From NCBI RefSeq assembly GCF_000186865.1, contig NW_008705561.1, positions 2,917,494 to 2,981,493 of the forward strand: DNA of 64,000 bases, in the 5' to 3' direction. This document shows, in pieces, positions 30,241-39,998 of the stretch. Numbering within the stretch: the first letter of the stretch is position 1; each line of letters starts with the position of its first letter. A model generated the notes under the pieces. It saw nothing but the letters and a program-made list of their open reading frames with translations. It ran no database searches and was not told where the DNA came from. The translations under genes were made by a program, and so were the position numbers. The stretch comes from Aureococcus anophagefferens (taxonomy: Eukaryota; Sar; Pelagophyceae; Pelagomonadales; Pelagomonadaceae).

Positions 30241-30386
30241 CGCCGACGATTTACGATGTCGAGCGTCCTCACTTACCCCGCCTCTTGAGCGCTTGCGCTG
30301 CGACCAAGTGCCCGCACGCACAGCTGTACAGTGGCGATTCTTGGCGACATCGGCGACATCCATATGTCCGTCCAGAGACGTTCCAA

Positions 30387-32172
30387 CTAACCGCTATTAC
30401 ACCGCCGGAGGCTCGCCGAGTAGGCGCGGAGGAGCGCGGCGCCGAACTCGTCCGGGCTGATCTCGCCGTTGTGGTCGCTGTCCGCGCGCTCGAGGATGTC
30501 GTCGACCGTGGCGTCGGAGATGCCCGGCCGGATGCGCTTGAGCGTGTCCCGCAGCTCCCCGGGCTGGATCGCGCCGTCGCCGTCGACGTCGAAGAAGGCG
30601 AAGGCGCAGGCCATCGACTCCCGGAAGGGGGCCTCCAAGAGGTATCGCCTTCCGTAGGCCTCCGCGAAGTCCTCCGCCGTGAGTTCGCGGCCGCGCTCGA
30701 AGAGCGCCTCGAAGGCCTCGCGCTCGCCGTCGCCGAGGAGGCCCGAAGCGCGGTCCGCGGCCTCGCGCGGCGTCGGCGCGCCGATGGCCTCGAAGGCCGC
30801 GGCGATGCCCGGCGCCTGGAGGGGCTTCGAGAAGTCGCCGCGGAGCGCGCCGCGGACGAAGCGGTCCGCGATGTGGCGACGCCGGCCCTCCCGCGACCGG
30901 AATTCGAACTCGGCGGCGATGGGCACGTGGTCGGAGGGGTGCTGCTCGTCGGGGATGCAGCCGGCCGCGCGCGGCGCGTCGGGCACGGCGACGAGGCGCA
31001 GCGCCGCTTCGGAGTGCATGATGTAGTCCTACCGAGCACGACGGTGACGATTTTCCCCCCACCCCAAATCTCTCGAGACTCGTCACGGCCACGGGACGCT
31101 GGTCGACGCGATCCTATTTCGCCTGAGCAACGTCGACGACGTGCTCCGCGTGGGCACGTCGACGGAGAAAAACAGGAGCGGGTGCACGGGCGCCGCCTCC
31201 AGGCGGCACGTCGCCTGCGCGACGGCGCGGATCTCCTCGAGCGACTCGGAGTTCCAGTCGCCGCCGACGATCGTCGCCTCGAGGGGGTCGACGCCTACCG
31301 AGCACGACGGTGACGATTTTCCCCCCACCCCAAATCTCTCGAAGTTCGTCACGACCACAGGACGCCGGTCGACGCGGAAGTCGACGGCGAAAGCGCTGGA
31401 GCTCGTCCATGAGCTGGGCCACCTGGCAGAGCCGCACCGCGTGCTGCTCCCGGCTCTCCGGGTTCCTCGCCAGATGCGTCGAGATGAAGAGGCAGCGGTC
31501 GCCCGAGGGTTCGTAGCGGAGCAGACAGAGCAGCGCGCCGCGGTCGCGCGTCCGGCAGCCGTCGTCGTCGTAGTGGATGCCCCGGTGCGCCTCGAGGCTC
31601 CAGTCGTCCCTTCGCCACGCGACGCAGCAGCCGTCCGGCGAGCTCGACCGCGGCCGCTTGAAGAAGAGGCTCCCGTAGCCCTGGGCCTCGAGCGCGGGCC
31701 GCCAGAACGCGTCGTACTCGTCGACCTCGACGAGCGAGAGCAGCCCCGCGTCGAGGCGCCGGATCGTCTCCACGAGCTTGGGCCCGCGGACCTCGAACGG
31801 AAAGTGCCGGCGGTCGATGTCCTCGACGCGGCGCACCTCGTCGTCGGTGAGGATGCCCCGGACGTAGTTCGGCCACCCGGCGTGCAGGAAGTTCCCGGCC
31901 TCGTCGCGCGCGCTGTGTTTTTTTGCAATTGCCACAGCTCTCGGGTCCTCGGAGCCCTGCAAAGCGCCGTAGAGGAACCAGGGCTCCGTGTTCGCCGCGT
32001 AGCGCTTCGCAAGGACATTGTATTGCGCTACTCTGAACGTCGAAAGGAGGCGCCGCGCCGGGACCGGCGGAGGCCACCGAGCGTGCCGCGCCAGGCAGCC
32101 CCTGTAGACCATCGTGTACGCAAGAAGCAAACGTTGGCTTCGCGCGCCAAAGCTGCCCCTCGCAAAGCGCAT
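30387..32172 (-). CDS. CCR4/nocturnin-type exonuclease (EEP family) with C-terminal EF-hands
   Basis: Three exons: about 31374..32172, 31098..31294 and 30387..31028. The EEP motifs are in order: FRVAQYNVLAKRY, LDAGLLSLVEVDEYDAFW with the catalytic Glu, FISTHLARNP, VGGDWNSESL (GD-x-N) and, in exon 3, DYIMHSEAAL then HPSDHVPIAAEF (SDH). These metal-dependent nucleases deadenylate mRNA or remove phosphate. Exon 3 adds EF-hand loops (DVDGDGAIQPGE and DSDHNGEISPDE), suggesting calcium control. The N-terminus (MRFARGSFGARSQRLLLAYT) looks like an organelle or signal sequence; ATG 32112 is an alternative start. Exact intron donors are uncertain because the homologous donors would give different phases. 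Confidence 0.75.
31029..31097 (-). repeat. CCR4-like intron 2, near-identical copy of intron 1
   Basis: A 69-bp sequence from GTCCCGTGG to CTCGGTAG on the minus strand. It differs from 31295-31363 at only 5 positions. It is followed directly by the exon starting GACTACATC (DYI). With donor at 31097 the joint is in phase 0. Confidence 0.75.
31295..31363 (-). repeat. CCR4-like intron 1 core, near-identical copy of intron 2
   Basis: A 69-bp copy (GTCCTGTGG to CTCGGTAG). It is followed by the exon with VDPLEATIVGGDWNSE. The identity extends about 12 bp upstream (GCGTCGACC). The 9-mer GCGTCGACC also occurs immediately after this copy, as a possible target duplication. For frame, the working donor is probably at 31373, so the intron would be 79 nt. 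Confidence 0.7.
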
Positions 32173-32214
32173 GATGGCAGCCCAACGATTGTTGTATATA
32201 CCCTGAAAAAAACG
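32173..32214. promoter_or_regulatory. Very short divergent intergenic region with TATATA
   Basis: Only 42 bp separate the first ATG of the CCR4-like gene (minus) and the ATG of the O-fucosyltransferase-like gene (plus). The AT-rich stretch TTGTATATACCCTGAAAAAA stands out in this GC-rich sequence and may act as a core promoter element. If ATG 32112 is the true minus start, the interval is 102 bp. Confidence 0.35.
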
Positions 32215-35200
32215 ATGTACAAAGCCGTGGTGTTCGTGCTTGTTCTCGCCGCGCTCGTCGCGTTCGTCGCCTTCGAGTCGCACGTGGCGGCGATCTCGAA
32301 ACCACGCGCCGCCGGCGACGCCGGCCCCTGGCTCGCGGCGCGCGAGGCGTCGGACGCCGTCGCGGCGTCCGAGGGCGGCGACGCGCCGCCGGCGGCGGTC
32401 GCCGCGTCGTCCGCGGCGCTCGACGACGACGAGGACGACCGGCCGCCCCTCGTCGCCGGCGCGCCGCCGCCCGAGGGCCCGCCGTGCGACGCGGCGCGCG
32501 TCCGCTACTGGGCCGGCGGCCTCCCGGGCGACGCGGCGCTCGTCGCGTCGGGCCGCGTGCCGCCGGCGACGGCGCCCGAAGCACCGCGCTACCTCACCTT
32601 CGTGCCGGACCTCGGCGGCTGGAACAACGTGCGCCTCGGGCTCGAGAACGCGCTGGTCATCGCGCGGTCGTCGGGCCGGATTCTGGTCCTGCCGCCGCCC
32701 CAGACCTACTACCTCCTCGACGCGAGCGAGCGCCTGGGCCTCGAGGACCTGCTGCCCGCGCTCGTCGGCAGCCCGGACCGCGCGGCCGTCATCGCGGCCG
32801 CGGCCTTCGTCGAGGACGCGGTGCCGCGGCTGCGGCGCGAGGGCCGCTACGCGCGGCCCGCGGCGCGCGGCGGCGGTGCGCCCGGCCCGCCGCCGGCGAA
32901 CGCGACGGCCTTTGTGCGCGGCTGCCACCCGACGCGCAAGGCGCCGGACAGCTGCTTCGGCTTCTACGATTGGCTCGAGGACGCGTTCGGCGACGGGGCA
33001 CGAAAAGGGCGCGAAATTCCCAACTTCAAAGGCTCCTATCTCGGCCGGTTCCCACTCGTTTCGGCTGATTTTTCGACGAGCGATCATCCCTCGGAGAGTT
33101 CTCGAAGCGTGGATGTTTTCCTTTGAAACGCGCGCGCGCGGAACGCTCACGTTGAAGCGACGTTGAATCACCCGCCCAGGTTCGGGAACGGCTTCGCGCC
33201 GAACGTCGGCCGCGAGTGCCTCGCCTTCGGCGATCCGCCGGAGGCGCGCCTCGCCGCGGCCTGCGGGCCGCGGACGGCCGTCGACGGCACCCCGCGGGCG
33301 CGCATCGACGGCGACGCGCTCTTCGGCGGCCCGGACGCCGTGTTGCACGTCCGGTCGTCGGGCGCCGCGACGCACCACGCGGCGGCCGTGCGCGCGAACC
33401 GCGCGGCGGCGCTGCGCGGCGAGGCCGTCAAGCCCATCGAGCAGAACGCCCTGGGCCGCCTCCTCGCGCCGCCCTGCGCCTACGTCGTCCACGGCGACGC
33501 GGCGACGGCGAACTTCTACAAGCGTCTCGTCCGCGACTTGGTCCGGCCCTCGGAGCGCGCGACGTGCGCGGCGCTGCGCGTCGTCCGCTGGCTGCGGGGC
33601 GTGCGAAAGCGCGGGGGCACGTTCTCGTCGGTCCACGTGCGGTCGACGGACTTCCAGTACGCCGAGGGCCGCGCGGACTGGGCCGTCGTGTCCCGCGCGC
33701 TGGCGCCGCGCGAGCCCGTCTTCGTGGCCACGGACGACGACACCGGCGCCGTCGCCGCGCCGCTGGAGCGCGCGGGCCACGCCGTCTTCACGCTGGCGCC
33801 GCTCGTGCGGGCGGCCCTCGGCGGGACGCGGCCGAAGCGCGCGACGCACTGGCCGGACAAGAAGGTCCTCGACGCGCTCAAAGCCGTCAAGCGCGCGGAG
33901 GTCGGCGTCGTCGACGCGCTGATCGCGGCCGAGGGGCGCACCTTCACGGGGGCCTGGTTCTCGACGTTCACGGGCTTCATCCACCGCGTCCGGGGCTACC
34001 GGGGCTACGCGGACAACAGCTCCTTCTTTAGCGCCGCGGGCCGCTGGGCCGCGTTCCAGGGCTTTGAGGCGCCGCGGACGCCGCTCTACATGCGCGAGTG
34101 GCCCGCGGCCTGGCGGAATATCGACTCCGACGGCGACGCGGCGCCCTATCCCGGCGAGCGCGTCTTCGACGAAATCGACCCGGCGGAGGGCTACCCGACG
34201 GACGCCGTGCCGGAGGGGTTGTTGGCGCCGAAGCTCGAGGCCTGCGTTTTACCACAATCCATGCGCTACTGGCGTGCGCCCGGGTCGGGCGCCGCGGATG
34301 CGCGCCTGCTCCGGGACCCGGAGGCCGTGCCGCGCCTCGCCGGCGACCGCTTCTTGACGTTCGTGCCGGACCTCGGCGGCTGGAACAACGTGCGCCTCTC
34401 CTTCGAGAACGTGCTCGTGCTGGCGCGGTCCACGGGGCGCACGCTCGTGCTGCCGCCGCCCCAGACCTACTACCTGCTGACGAACTGCAAGCGGAACTGC
34501 GTCTTCGGCTTCGACGACTTCCTCCCGGCGCTCCTCGACGTCGACGATTTGGTGATCACCGCGGCGGCCTTCTTCAAAGACGCGCTCCCGGCGCTCCACG
34601 CCGCGGGGCGGCTCCGAAGGCCCGCGCGGCGCGACGACGGCGGGTCGCCCGTCGCCTGGCCGCCCGAGGACGCGCGGGTCGTCGACTACGCCGACGGCTG
34701 CACGCCGACGCATCTGGCGCCCGACTCGTGCTTCCCGGCCTACTTCTGGCTCGAGGACGCCTTCGGCCTGCCGGACCACATCCCGGACGTGGGCCAGCAG
34801 TGCGTCGTCTTCGGGGAGGCAAGGGCGCGGCGCCTCCGCGGCGACGGCTTCGTCGACGAAAGGCTCGACGACTTCTGCGCCGTCCGCACGTCCATCGCGC
34901 CCGGCGTCGAGCGGAGCCGCGTCGACGGCGACGCCCTCTGGGGCGACGCCGAGTCCGCCGTGCTCCACGTGCGGAGCTCCGGCGTCGCGACGCACGAGCA
35001 CGACAAGTGGCGCGACAAGAAGGTCGGCCAGGGGGGACCGCAATTGGAGCCCGCGCGCATGGGAAGATTGCTGGCCCCCTGGTACGCCTACGTCGTCCAC
35101 GCGGACCCGGCCGTGGCCAACTTCTACAAGCGCCTCGTGCGGGACGTCGTGCGCCTCGACGAGCCCCGCGTGACCTGCGCGGCCGCGGGCGTCGTCGCGT

Positions 35201-35871
35201 GGCTGAGGTCGGCCTACGGCGGCGCGTTCGCGTCCGCGCACGCGCGGCGCAACGAGTTCCAGTTCAAGGAGACGAACGCCCAGCTCGGGGCCGTGGGTTT
35301 GCGGGACGTGCTCCTGCGCGTCGCGCGGCCCGGCCAGGCGCTTTTTTTGGCGACGGACGAGAAGAACGCGTCGTTCTTCGACCCCGTGCGCGCGGCCGGG
35401 CGGCCCGTGGTGCTCCTGAGCGAGCTCCTGGCCTACGGGTCGAGCCGGCAAGACGGCGGCCGGCGGCCCGACGGCGCGCCCTGGCCGCCGCGGGACCTCG
35501 CGGAGCGGCTGCTGGAGCTGAACGGCAACGAGCTCGGCTTCGTCGACGTGCTCGTCGCCTCGCAGGGCGCGACGTTCACGGGCTCCTGGTTCTCGACCTT
35601 CACGTCCTTCATCCACCGCCTCCGGGGCTACGGCGGCTTCCGGGACGCCGACTCCTACTTCACGGCGCCGGACCGGTGGGCCGCGTTCCAGGGCTTCGAG
35701 AGGATCCGCTCGCCGCTCTACATGCGCGAGTGGCCGATGGCCTGGCGCGGCATCGACGGCGACGAGGAGGCGGCGCCCCTCCCCGGGGAGCGCGTCTTCG
35801 AGCCCGGCGTCGCCAAGGACGGCTACCCGACGGACCACCTCCCGCCGGCCGCGCTCTTGGCCGCCACTTGA
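32215..35871 (+). CDS. Tandem O-fucosyltransferase-like protein, type II membrane, two exons
   Basis: 1153 aa from exons 32215..32984 and 33180..35871. An N-terminal anchor (AVVFVLVLAALVAFVAFES) places it in the Golgi or ER lumen. Two homologous modules follow, the first about residues 125-620 and the second about 645-1150. Each has TFVPDLGGWNNVRL near its start, then LVLPPPQTYYLL, a CxPT/S-type segment with APDSCF, VHVRSTDFQ or AHARRNEFQ, FVATDDDT or FLATDEKN, and FTG(A/S)WFSTFTxFIHR. This layout matches the GDP-fucose protein O-fucosyltransferase superfamily (GG-x-x-N at the start, a His-Arg-x-Asp-like motif and a C-terminal T-x-S/F region). Acceptor unknown. The introner interrupts only the first module. 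Confidence 0.7.
32993..33179 (-). mobile_element. Introner element F, family 1, reverse
   Basis: A 187-bp element in reverse orientation to the host gene, between GTTCGGCG (32985-32992) and GTTCGGGA (33180-33187), an 8-bp duplication with two differences. The right terminus has lost a few bases (GATTCAAC ends in GGGC rather than the full repeat). The intron 32985..33179 is 195 nt, GT-AG. Splicing restores WLEDAFGNGFAPNVG. Confidence 0.85.
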
Positions 35872-35951
35872 GGTAGATGTTTGAGCAAGTTTGCTGGCTT
35901 CTTGCCGTTTTTTGCTGGCGTCGTCACCCTGGTGAAGAGCCCCGTGCTTCG

Positions 35952-37727
35952 ATGGAAGCCCCCATTGTGGAAGACCCGTCGGCGGCCGCGGCCACGTCGC
36001 GGCGGCCGCGCGCCGCGCTCGCCGCCGCGTGCGTGTGCACGCTGCTCGTTTTCTGCGCGCGCATCGACGGGCTGCCCCGGGCGGCCCTCGCCAGCGGCAC
36101 CAACGCGCTCACCTTCGACTGCGAGTCGCCCGCGGCCGAGCTCGTCTGCGCCGCGGCGCTCTCCGGCGCCGAGCCGGGCGCGACCTACGAGCTGACCTTC
36201 GTCTACCGGCGCAAAGGCGCGCCGGCCGCGCTGCGGAGCCGCCCACTGAACGCGACGGCGGACGCGGCCGGGTCGCTCTCCGGCCACCTCTTCCGGCTCC
36301 GCGCGCGCGCCGCCTACCGCGTCGAGGCGACGGCGCTGCGCGGCGCGCGCGACATCCGCGCGTCGTCCACGCTCGTCGCGCCGGCGTTCCGCGGCGGCGC
36401 GACGTTCGACGGCACCGACCGCTTCGCGACGAAAGTCGACGGCAACGCGTCGGCCCTCGAGCTCGTGCTCATGGGCGCGACCGTCGGGGACGTGGCGTCC
36501 GACGGCTGGCGCGGCCTCGTCGCGGTGGACGCCGAGGGGTACGTGGTCTGGGGCCTCGCGAAGAACGCGTTGTGCGCGTTCGCGAAGCTCGAGGACCACC
36601 GCTTCGTCGTCAGCTCCGTGCCCGCGATGGCGGGCGCGCAGCCCGAGTGCGCGTCGCAGAGCGTCTTTCGGGACGGGCGGTCCCTCACTTCCCGCCTCGA
36701 GGTCTTCGCGCCGTCGGGCGGCCTCGCCGGCGGCGTCTTCGCCGAGGCGTGCGTCGGCGAGCCGAAGAATTATAGAAGCCTGTCCCACCTCGTCGCGCCG
36801 TCCGTCGCCCTGAAGGAGGAGTCGATACTCACGGTCGAGAGCCGCGTCGAGCTCTACGAGTCCGGCGTCGTCGTCCAGAAGGCCGCGACGAGGGCCGCGC
36901 GCGTCGACCGCGTCGTCCGCTGGGTCCCCGGCAATGACGCCGTCGCGACGGTCGTCGACCTCGCGTCGACCTTCCCCGCGGGCGCGACGCGCGACTACGA
37001 GCCGGCGACGATCTTCGAGGAGAACGACCTCACCTGCGACGGCGGCGAGCTCAGCCGCCACGTGCCCTACTGGATGCACGCGGACGGCGTCTACGAGACC
37101 GCGGCCGGCGGCGTGCTCGTGTCCGTCCGCAACTTCAACGCCGTCGCGCTCTTCGACGCAAACGGCGGGCTCGCGTGGACCCTCGCGGCGCCCCACGGCG
37201 GCTCGGGCGGCGTCGCGTCGAACTTCACGTTCGCCGACGATGCCGAGGCCTTCTACGCGCCGCACGCGCCCGTGCTCTCGGCGGACGGAAACCGCCTCTA
37301 CGCCGTCGACGACGGCACGGCGCGGCCGGGCTGCGCGAAGCAACGGGACCACGTCTTCGTCCAGTGCTGGTCGCGCGCGGTCGCCTACGACCTCGACTTC
37401 GACTCGATGACGGCGGCGCTCGCCTGGGAGGTGGAGCTGCCCGAGGGCTTCGGCGAGGACGGTTTCGCGGCGGCGGACGCCTACAACCCCGACGGCGGCC
37501 GCGTCGTGCCGCTGGCGACGCCGGGCTACGTGCTCGTCGCCTTCGGCAACCTCCACGACAACGCGCGCGACGCGGCCTTCGGCCAGGACTCCGTCGTGCT
37601 CGTCTACGACGAGGTCGCGGCGCGCGTCGTCTTCGAGCTCCGGGCGCCGCGGAGCCACTGGCTCGCGGGCGACTTCACCTTCGAGGCCGTCGGCAGCATC
37701 GCGGGGGAGGCGAGGCACCGCGTGTAA
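35952..37727 (+). CDS. Membrane-anchored arylsulfotransferase-like protein
   Basis: 591 aa from ATG 35952; ATG 35877 is an alternative in-frame start. A type II anchor follows (ALAAACVCTLLVFCARI). A beta-propeller of the arylsulfate sulfotransferase (ASST) type is suggested by WMHADGVYETAAGGVLVSVR, then NFNAVALFDANGGLAWTL, and YWMHADG as the probable catalytic-His region. Other blades include LVAVDAEGYVVWGLAKNA and LVYDEVAARVVFELRAP. ASSTs move sulfate between phenolic compounds without PAPS. The 80-bp gap after the O-fucosyltransferase-like gene suggests a compact same-strand pair. Confidence 0.6.
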   Translation: MEAPIVEDPSAAAATSRRPRAALAAACVCTLLVFCARIDGLPRAALASGTNALTFDCESPAAELVCAAALSGAEPGATYELTFVYRRKGAPAALRSRPLNATADAAGSLSGHLFRLRARAAYRVEATALRGARDIRASSTLVAPAFRGGATFDGTDRFATKVDGNASALELVLMGATVGDVASDGWRGLVAVDAEGYVVWGLAKNALCAFAKLEDHRFVVSSVPAMAGAQPECASQSVFRDGRSLTSRLEVFAPSGGLAGGVFAEACVGEPKNYRSLSHLVAPSVALKEESILTVESRVELYESGVVVQKAATRAARVDRVVRWVPGNDAVATVVDLASTFPAGATRDYEPATIFEENDLTCDGGELSRHVPYWMHADGVYETAAGGVLVSVRNFNAVALFDANGGLAWTLAAPHGGSGGVASNFTFADDAEAFYAPHAPVLSADGNRLYAVDDGTARPGCAKQRDHVFVQCWSRAVAYDLDFDSMTAALAWEVELPEGFGEDGFAAADAYNPDGGRVVPLATPGYVLVAFGNLHDNARDAAFGQDSVVLVYDEVAARVVFELRAPRSHWLAGDFTFEAVGSIAGEARHRV

Positions 37728-37741
37728 CGTTTTTTGCCGGG

Positions 37742-38656
37742 TTACCCGTCCGGCGTCGCGCCCGCGGCGACCTGCCCCAGGAGCCACTGGACGAACCAGG
37801 CGCGCGCGGCCAACGCGGCGACCCTCGCGCGCCGGTCGCGCCGGCGGCAGACGCGGGCGACGGCGTCGACGAGGCCGTCGAAGGACGACGAGTCCAGGTT
37901 CGTCTCCGCCACGCCGAGCCCGGCCCGGCGGATCCCGAGCGCCGTCACCGGCCCGTGGGCGACGACGTCGACGCCCGCGAACGCGTCGAGGTCGCAGGCC
38001 GCCGCCAGGGCGTCGATCTCCGCCGTGCTCGTCACGGCGACGACGTCGACGGTCCCCGCGCGGATCGCGCCCGCGGCGACGCCGTCGGCCGTCGCCCGCG
38101 TCTCGTAGGCGTCGACGCGCGCGACGCGAAAGCCCGCGGCGGCCAGCGCGTCGCAGAACTCGGGGACGACGGGCGGCTCGACGAGCGGCGGGACGACGCG
38201 CGGCACGGGCGCGCAGACGACCGTCGCCGCGCGCGCTTCCGGAGGCACGCGCGCCGCGAGCGCCGCGACGAGCCCCTTCGGCGACGGGTCCTCCGGCGAC
38301 ACGACGTCGCCGACGCCCGCGGCGTCGAGCGCCTCGCGGTCCGCGCCGAGCGCGTAGCACGGCAACGCCCGGACGCGCTCGGGGGCCGCGGCGAGCGCCG
38401 CCTCGACGCCGCGGCGCGACGTGAACGCCACGATATCGACCGGCCCGCGCAGCGCCGCGCCGAGCGCCGCGAGGTCCGCGCCCTCCAAGTGGCTCGTGGC
38501 GATCGTCGCGCCGCGGCGCACGTCCACGTCATCGAGTCGCGCCAGCTTCGCCGCGAGGCGCTCGGCGTACGCCGGCGGCGACGTGATCAGCACCCGTTGC
38601 CGCTGCCTCGCGCACGCGCTTGTCGCGAGCAGCGCGAGCAAGAGCCGCTTTCGCAT
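37742..38656 (-). CDS. hemD: Uroporphyrinogen-III synthase-like, probably plastid-targeted
   Basis: 304 aa from ATG 38656; ATG 38710 is an alternative that adds 18 residues. The N-terminus is signal-like (RKRLLLALLATSACA), consistent with a bipartite plastid signal of heterokont type. The body fits HemD: VLITSPPAYAERLAAKLARL, DIVAFTSRRGVEAAL, RVARVDAYETRATADG, VDVVAVTSTAEIDALAAA and VVAHGPVTALGIRRAGLGVA, i.e. T/F-x-S-x-x-x-V followed by V-A-x-G-P-x-T-A. HemD closes hydroxymethylbilane to uroporphyrinogen III for heme and chlorophyll. Identification is by motif order; HemD is poorly conserved. Confidence 0.65.
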   Translation of the reverse strand: MRKRLLLALLATSACARQRQRVLITSPPAYAERLAAKLARLDDVDVRRGATIATSHLEGADLAALGAALRGPVDIVAFTSRRGVEAALAAAPERVRALPCYALGADREALDAAGVGDVVSPEDPSPKGLVAALAARVPPEARAATVVCAPVPRVVPPLVEPPVVPEFCDALAAAGFRVARVDAYETRATADGVAAGAIRAGTVDVVAVTSTAEIDALAAACDLDAFAGVDVVAHGPVTALGIRRAGLGVAETNLDSSSFDGLVDAVARVCRRRDRRARVAALAARAWFVQWLLGQVAAGATPDG

Positions 38657-38969
38657 GCGCGAGACGCGCCGTGGCGAGGACGAGGCGACTTTCGGCAAGT
38701 TCGATGTCATGGTCGATGAGGGCCGCCTCCTCGGCGAGCACGATGTCGGTCAACGCTTCTTCCTCGTACGCGAGGGCGTCCAGGTCCATAAGACGACGGT
38801 TGATTACGCAGGGTTGTGGTTCTTCACGAATTCAAGCGACGACGGTGATTGCGCAGGGGCGCCCGGGATTCAGCGGCAGAATTCAAGCCCATGCGCTTCG
38901 AATTGCCTTCTCGTGTTGAAGGTCAACTAAAGTTCAACCGAGACGCATGGGCAGCCCAAACACCGCCTG

Positions 38970-39998
38970 ATGGACGACGACGGCCTCGCGGCGCCGCCGG
39001 CGAACGCGAGCGCCTACGCCACCTTCGTGCAGTACGGCGACGTGCGCTCCGCGTCGACGTTCCAGTTCATGGCCGTCTGCCTCCTGGCCCACCTCGCCCA
39101 CGGCCTCGGCACGTCCTCCCGGCGGCGCGTGGCCTGCCGCTTCGCCGGCGACGTCACGGCGGCGTCCCTCGCGACGCTGCGGCGCGGCGAAACCGCCGGC
39201 GACGACGTCGTCGTCGTGAAGACGCACCGGCTCAACGGCGTCGGGCGGACGTGCGTCGACGGCTGCGATCCGCGGGCGCCGCGGTGGGGCCGCGCGGCGC
39301 CGGCGCCGGCGCCGGCCGGCTACGCCGTGCCCGCGTCGCTCCTCTTCGTCTCCGTCCGCGCCGGGTCCGCGCGGGCCCAGCTCGCGGCCGCGGGGCCGCT
39401 GCCTCCCGCCATGCGGCTCGCGGCCGTGCAGCGCTACGAGACGCTCGAGCGCGGCGGCCTCGCGGCGCTCGACGCCTACGCGCCGCTCTTCCCCGCCGTG
39501 GCGCCGGCGCGCTTCGCGCTCCTGCGCGAGTACCTCGGCCACTGGCAGATTTTGAGACGGTGCTGCGGCGTCCAGGCGTCCAAGGCGCGGACGGACGCGC
39601 TCCACGGCCTCCCGCCGCGGCGGCCCGACGCCTGCGCCGGCCGCGACCTCGACGCCGTCGAGGAGGCGCTCTTCAACACGTCGCTCTGGCGCTGGCGCTT
39701 CGCGGACGCGGGCGGCGACTTCTTCCCGGACGAGCGCGCGAGAGTGCGCCGCGGCGTCTGCTGCTACTCGACCGTCGCCCTCCGCAACGGCGCGGGCTTC
39801 CGGGGGAAGTGGCGGCCCGACGCCGACGCCGCGGCCTACCTCCGGGCCCACGGCGACCCGCGCGACGCGCCCGCGGACGCGGACGCCGCGTGCCGCCACC
39901 GCAACTTCCAGTCGACCCACGCCGACCCCGTCAAGTGCCTCGGCGCCGACGGGCGCGTCGCGGCGTGCCCCAGGCGGGAGCGCGCTAAGGTGTCATGA
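38970..39998 (+). CDS. Sulfotransferase-like protein
   Basis: 342 aa from MDDDGLAAPPANASAYATFV. YGDVRSASTFQFMAVCLLAH resembles a PAPS 5'-phosphosulfate-binding loop (R-S-x-S/T-T), and DDVVVVKTHRLNGVG resembles the downstream K-T-H motif. The C-terminal half carries several Cys (RRCCGVQASKARTDAL). No signal peptide is seen from this ATG, so an upstream exon in 38711-38969 is possible. Sulfates an unknown acceptor, if active. Confidence 0.5.
   Translation: MDDDGLAAPPANASAYATFVQYGDVRSASTFQFMAVCLLAHLAHGLGTSSRRRVACRFAGDVTAASLATLRRGETAGDDVVVVKTHRLNGVGRTCVDGCDPRAPRWGRAAPAPAPAGYAVPASLLFVSVRAGSARAQLAAAGPLPPAMRLAAVQRYETLERGGLAALDAYAPLFPAVAPARFALLREYLGHWQILRRCCGVQASKARTDALHGLPPRRPDACAGRDLDAVEEALFNTSLWRWRFADAGGDFFPDERARVRRGVCCYSTVALRNGAGFRGKWRPDADAAAYLRAHGDPRDAPADADAACRHRNFQSTHADPVKCLGADGRVAACPRRERAKVS

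Noticed and set aside
31114..33984. Extension of the nuclease ORF upstream to 33984
   Set aside because: The extra part is antisense to the O-fucosyltransferase-like gene and to introner F. The protein has a proper start at 32172 or 32112.
38529..38789. Minus-strand 86-aa helical ORF upstream of and overlapping hemD
   Set aside because: Helix-like sequence (LDALAYEEEALTDIVLAEEA) looks protein-like but overlaps the hemD start in another frame, and no homolog is recognised. Not enough to call.
38826..38969. Possible ninth introner (ends near GGGCAGCCC at 38948)
   Set aside because: No matching inverted end, core or 8-bp duplication could be found.
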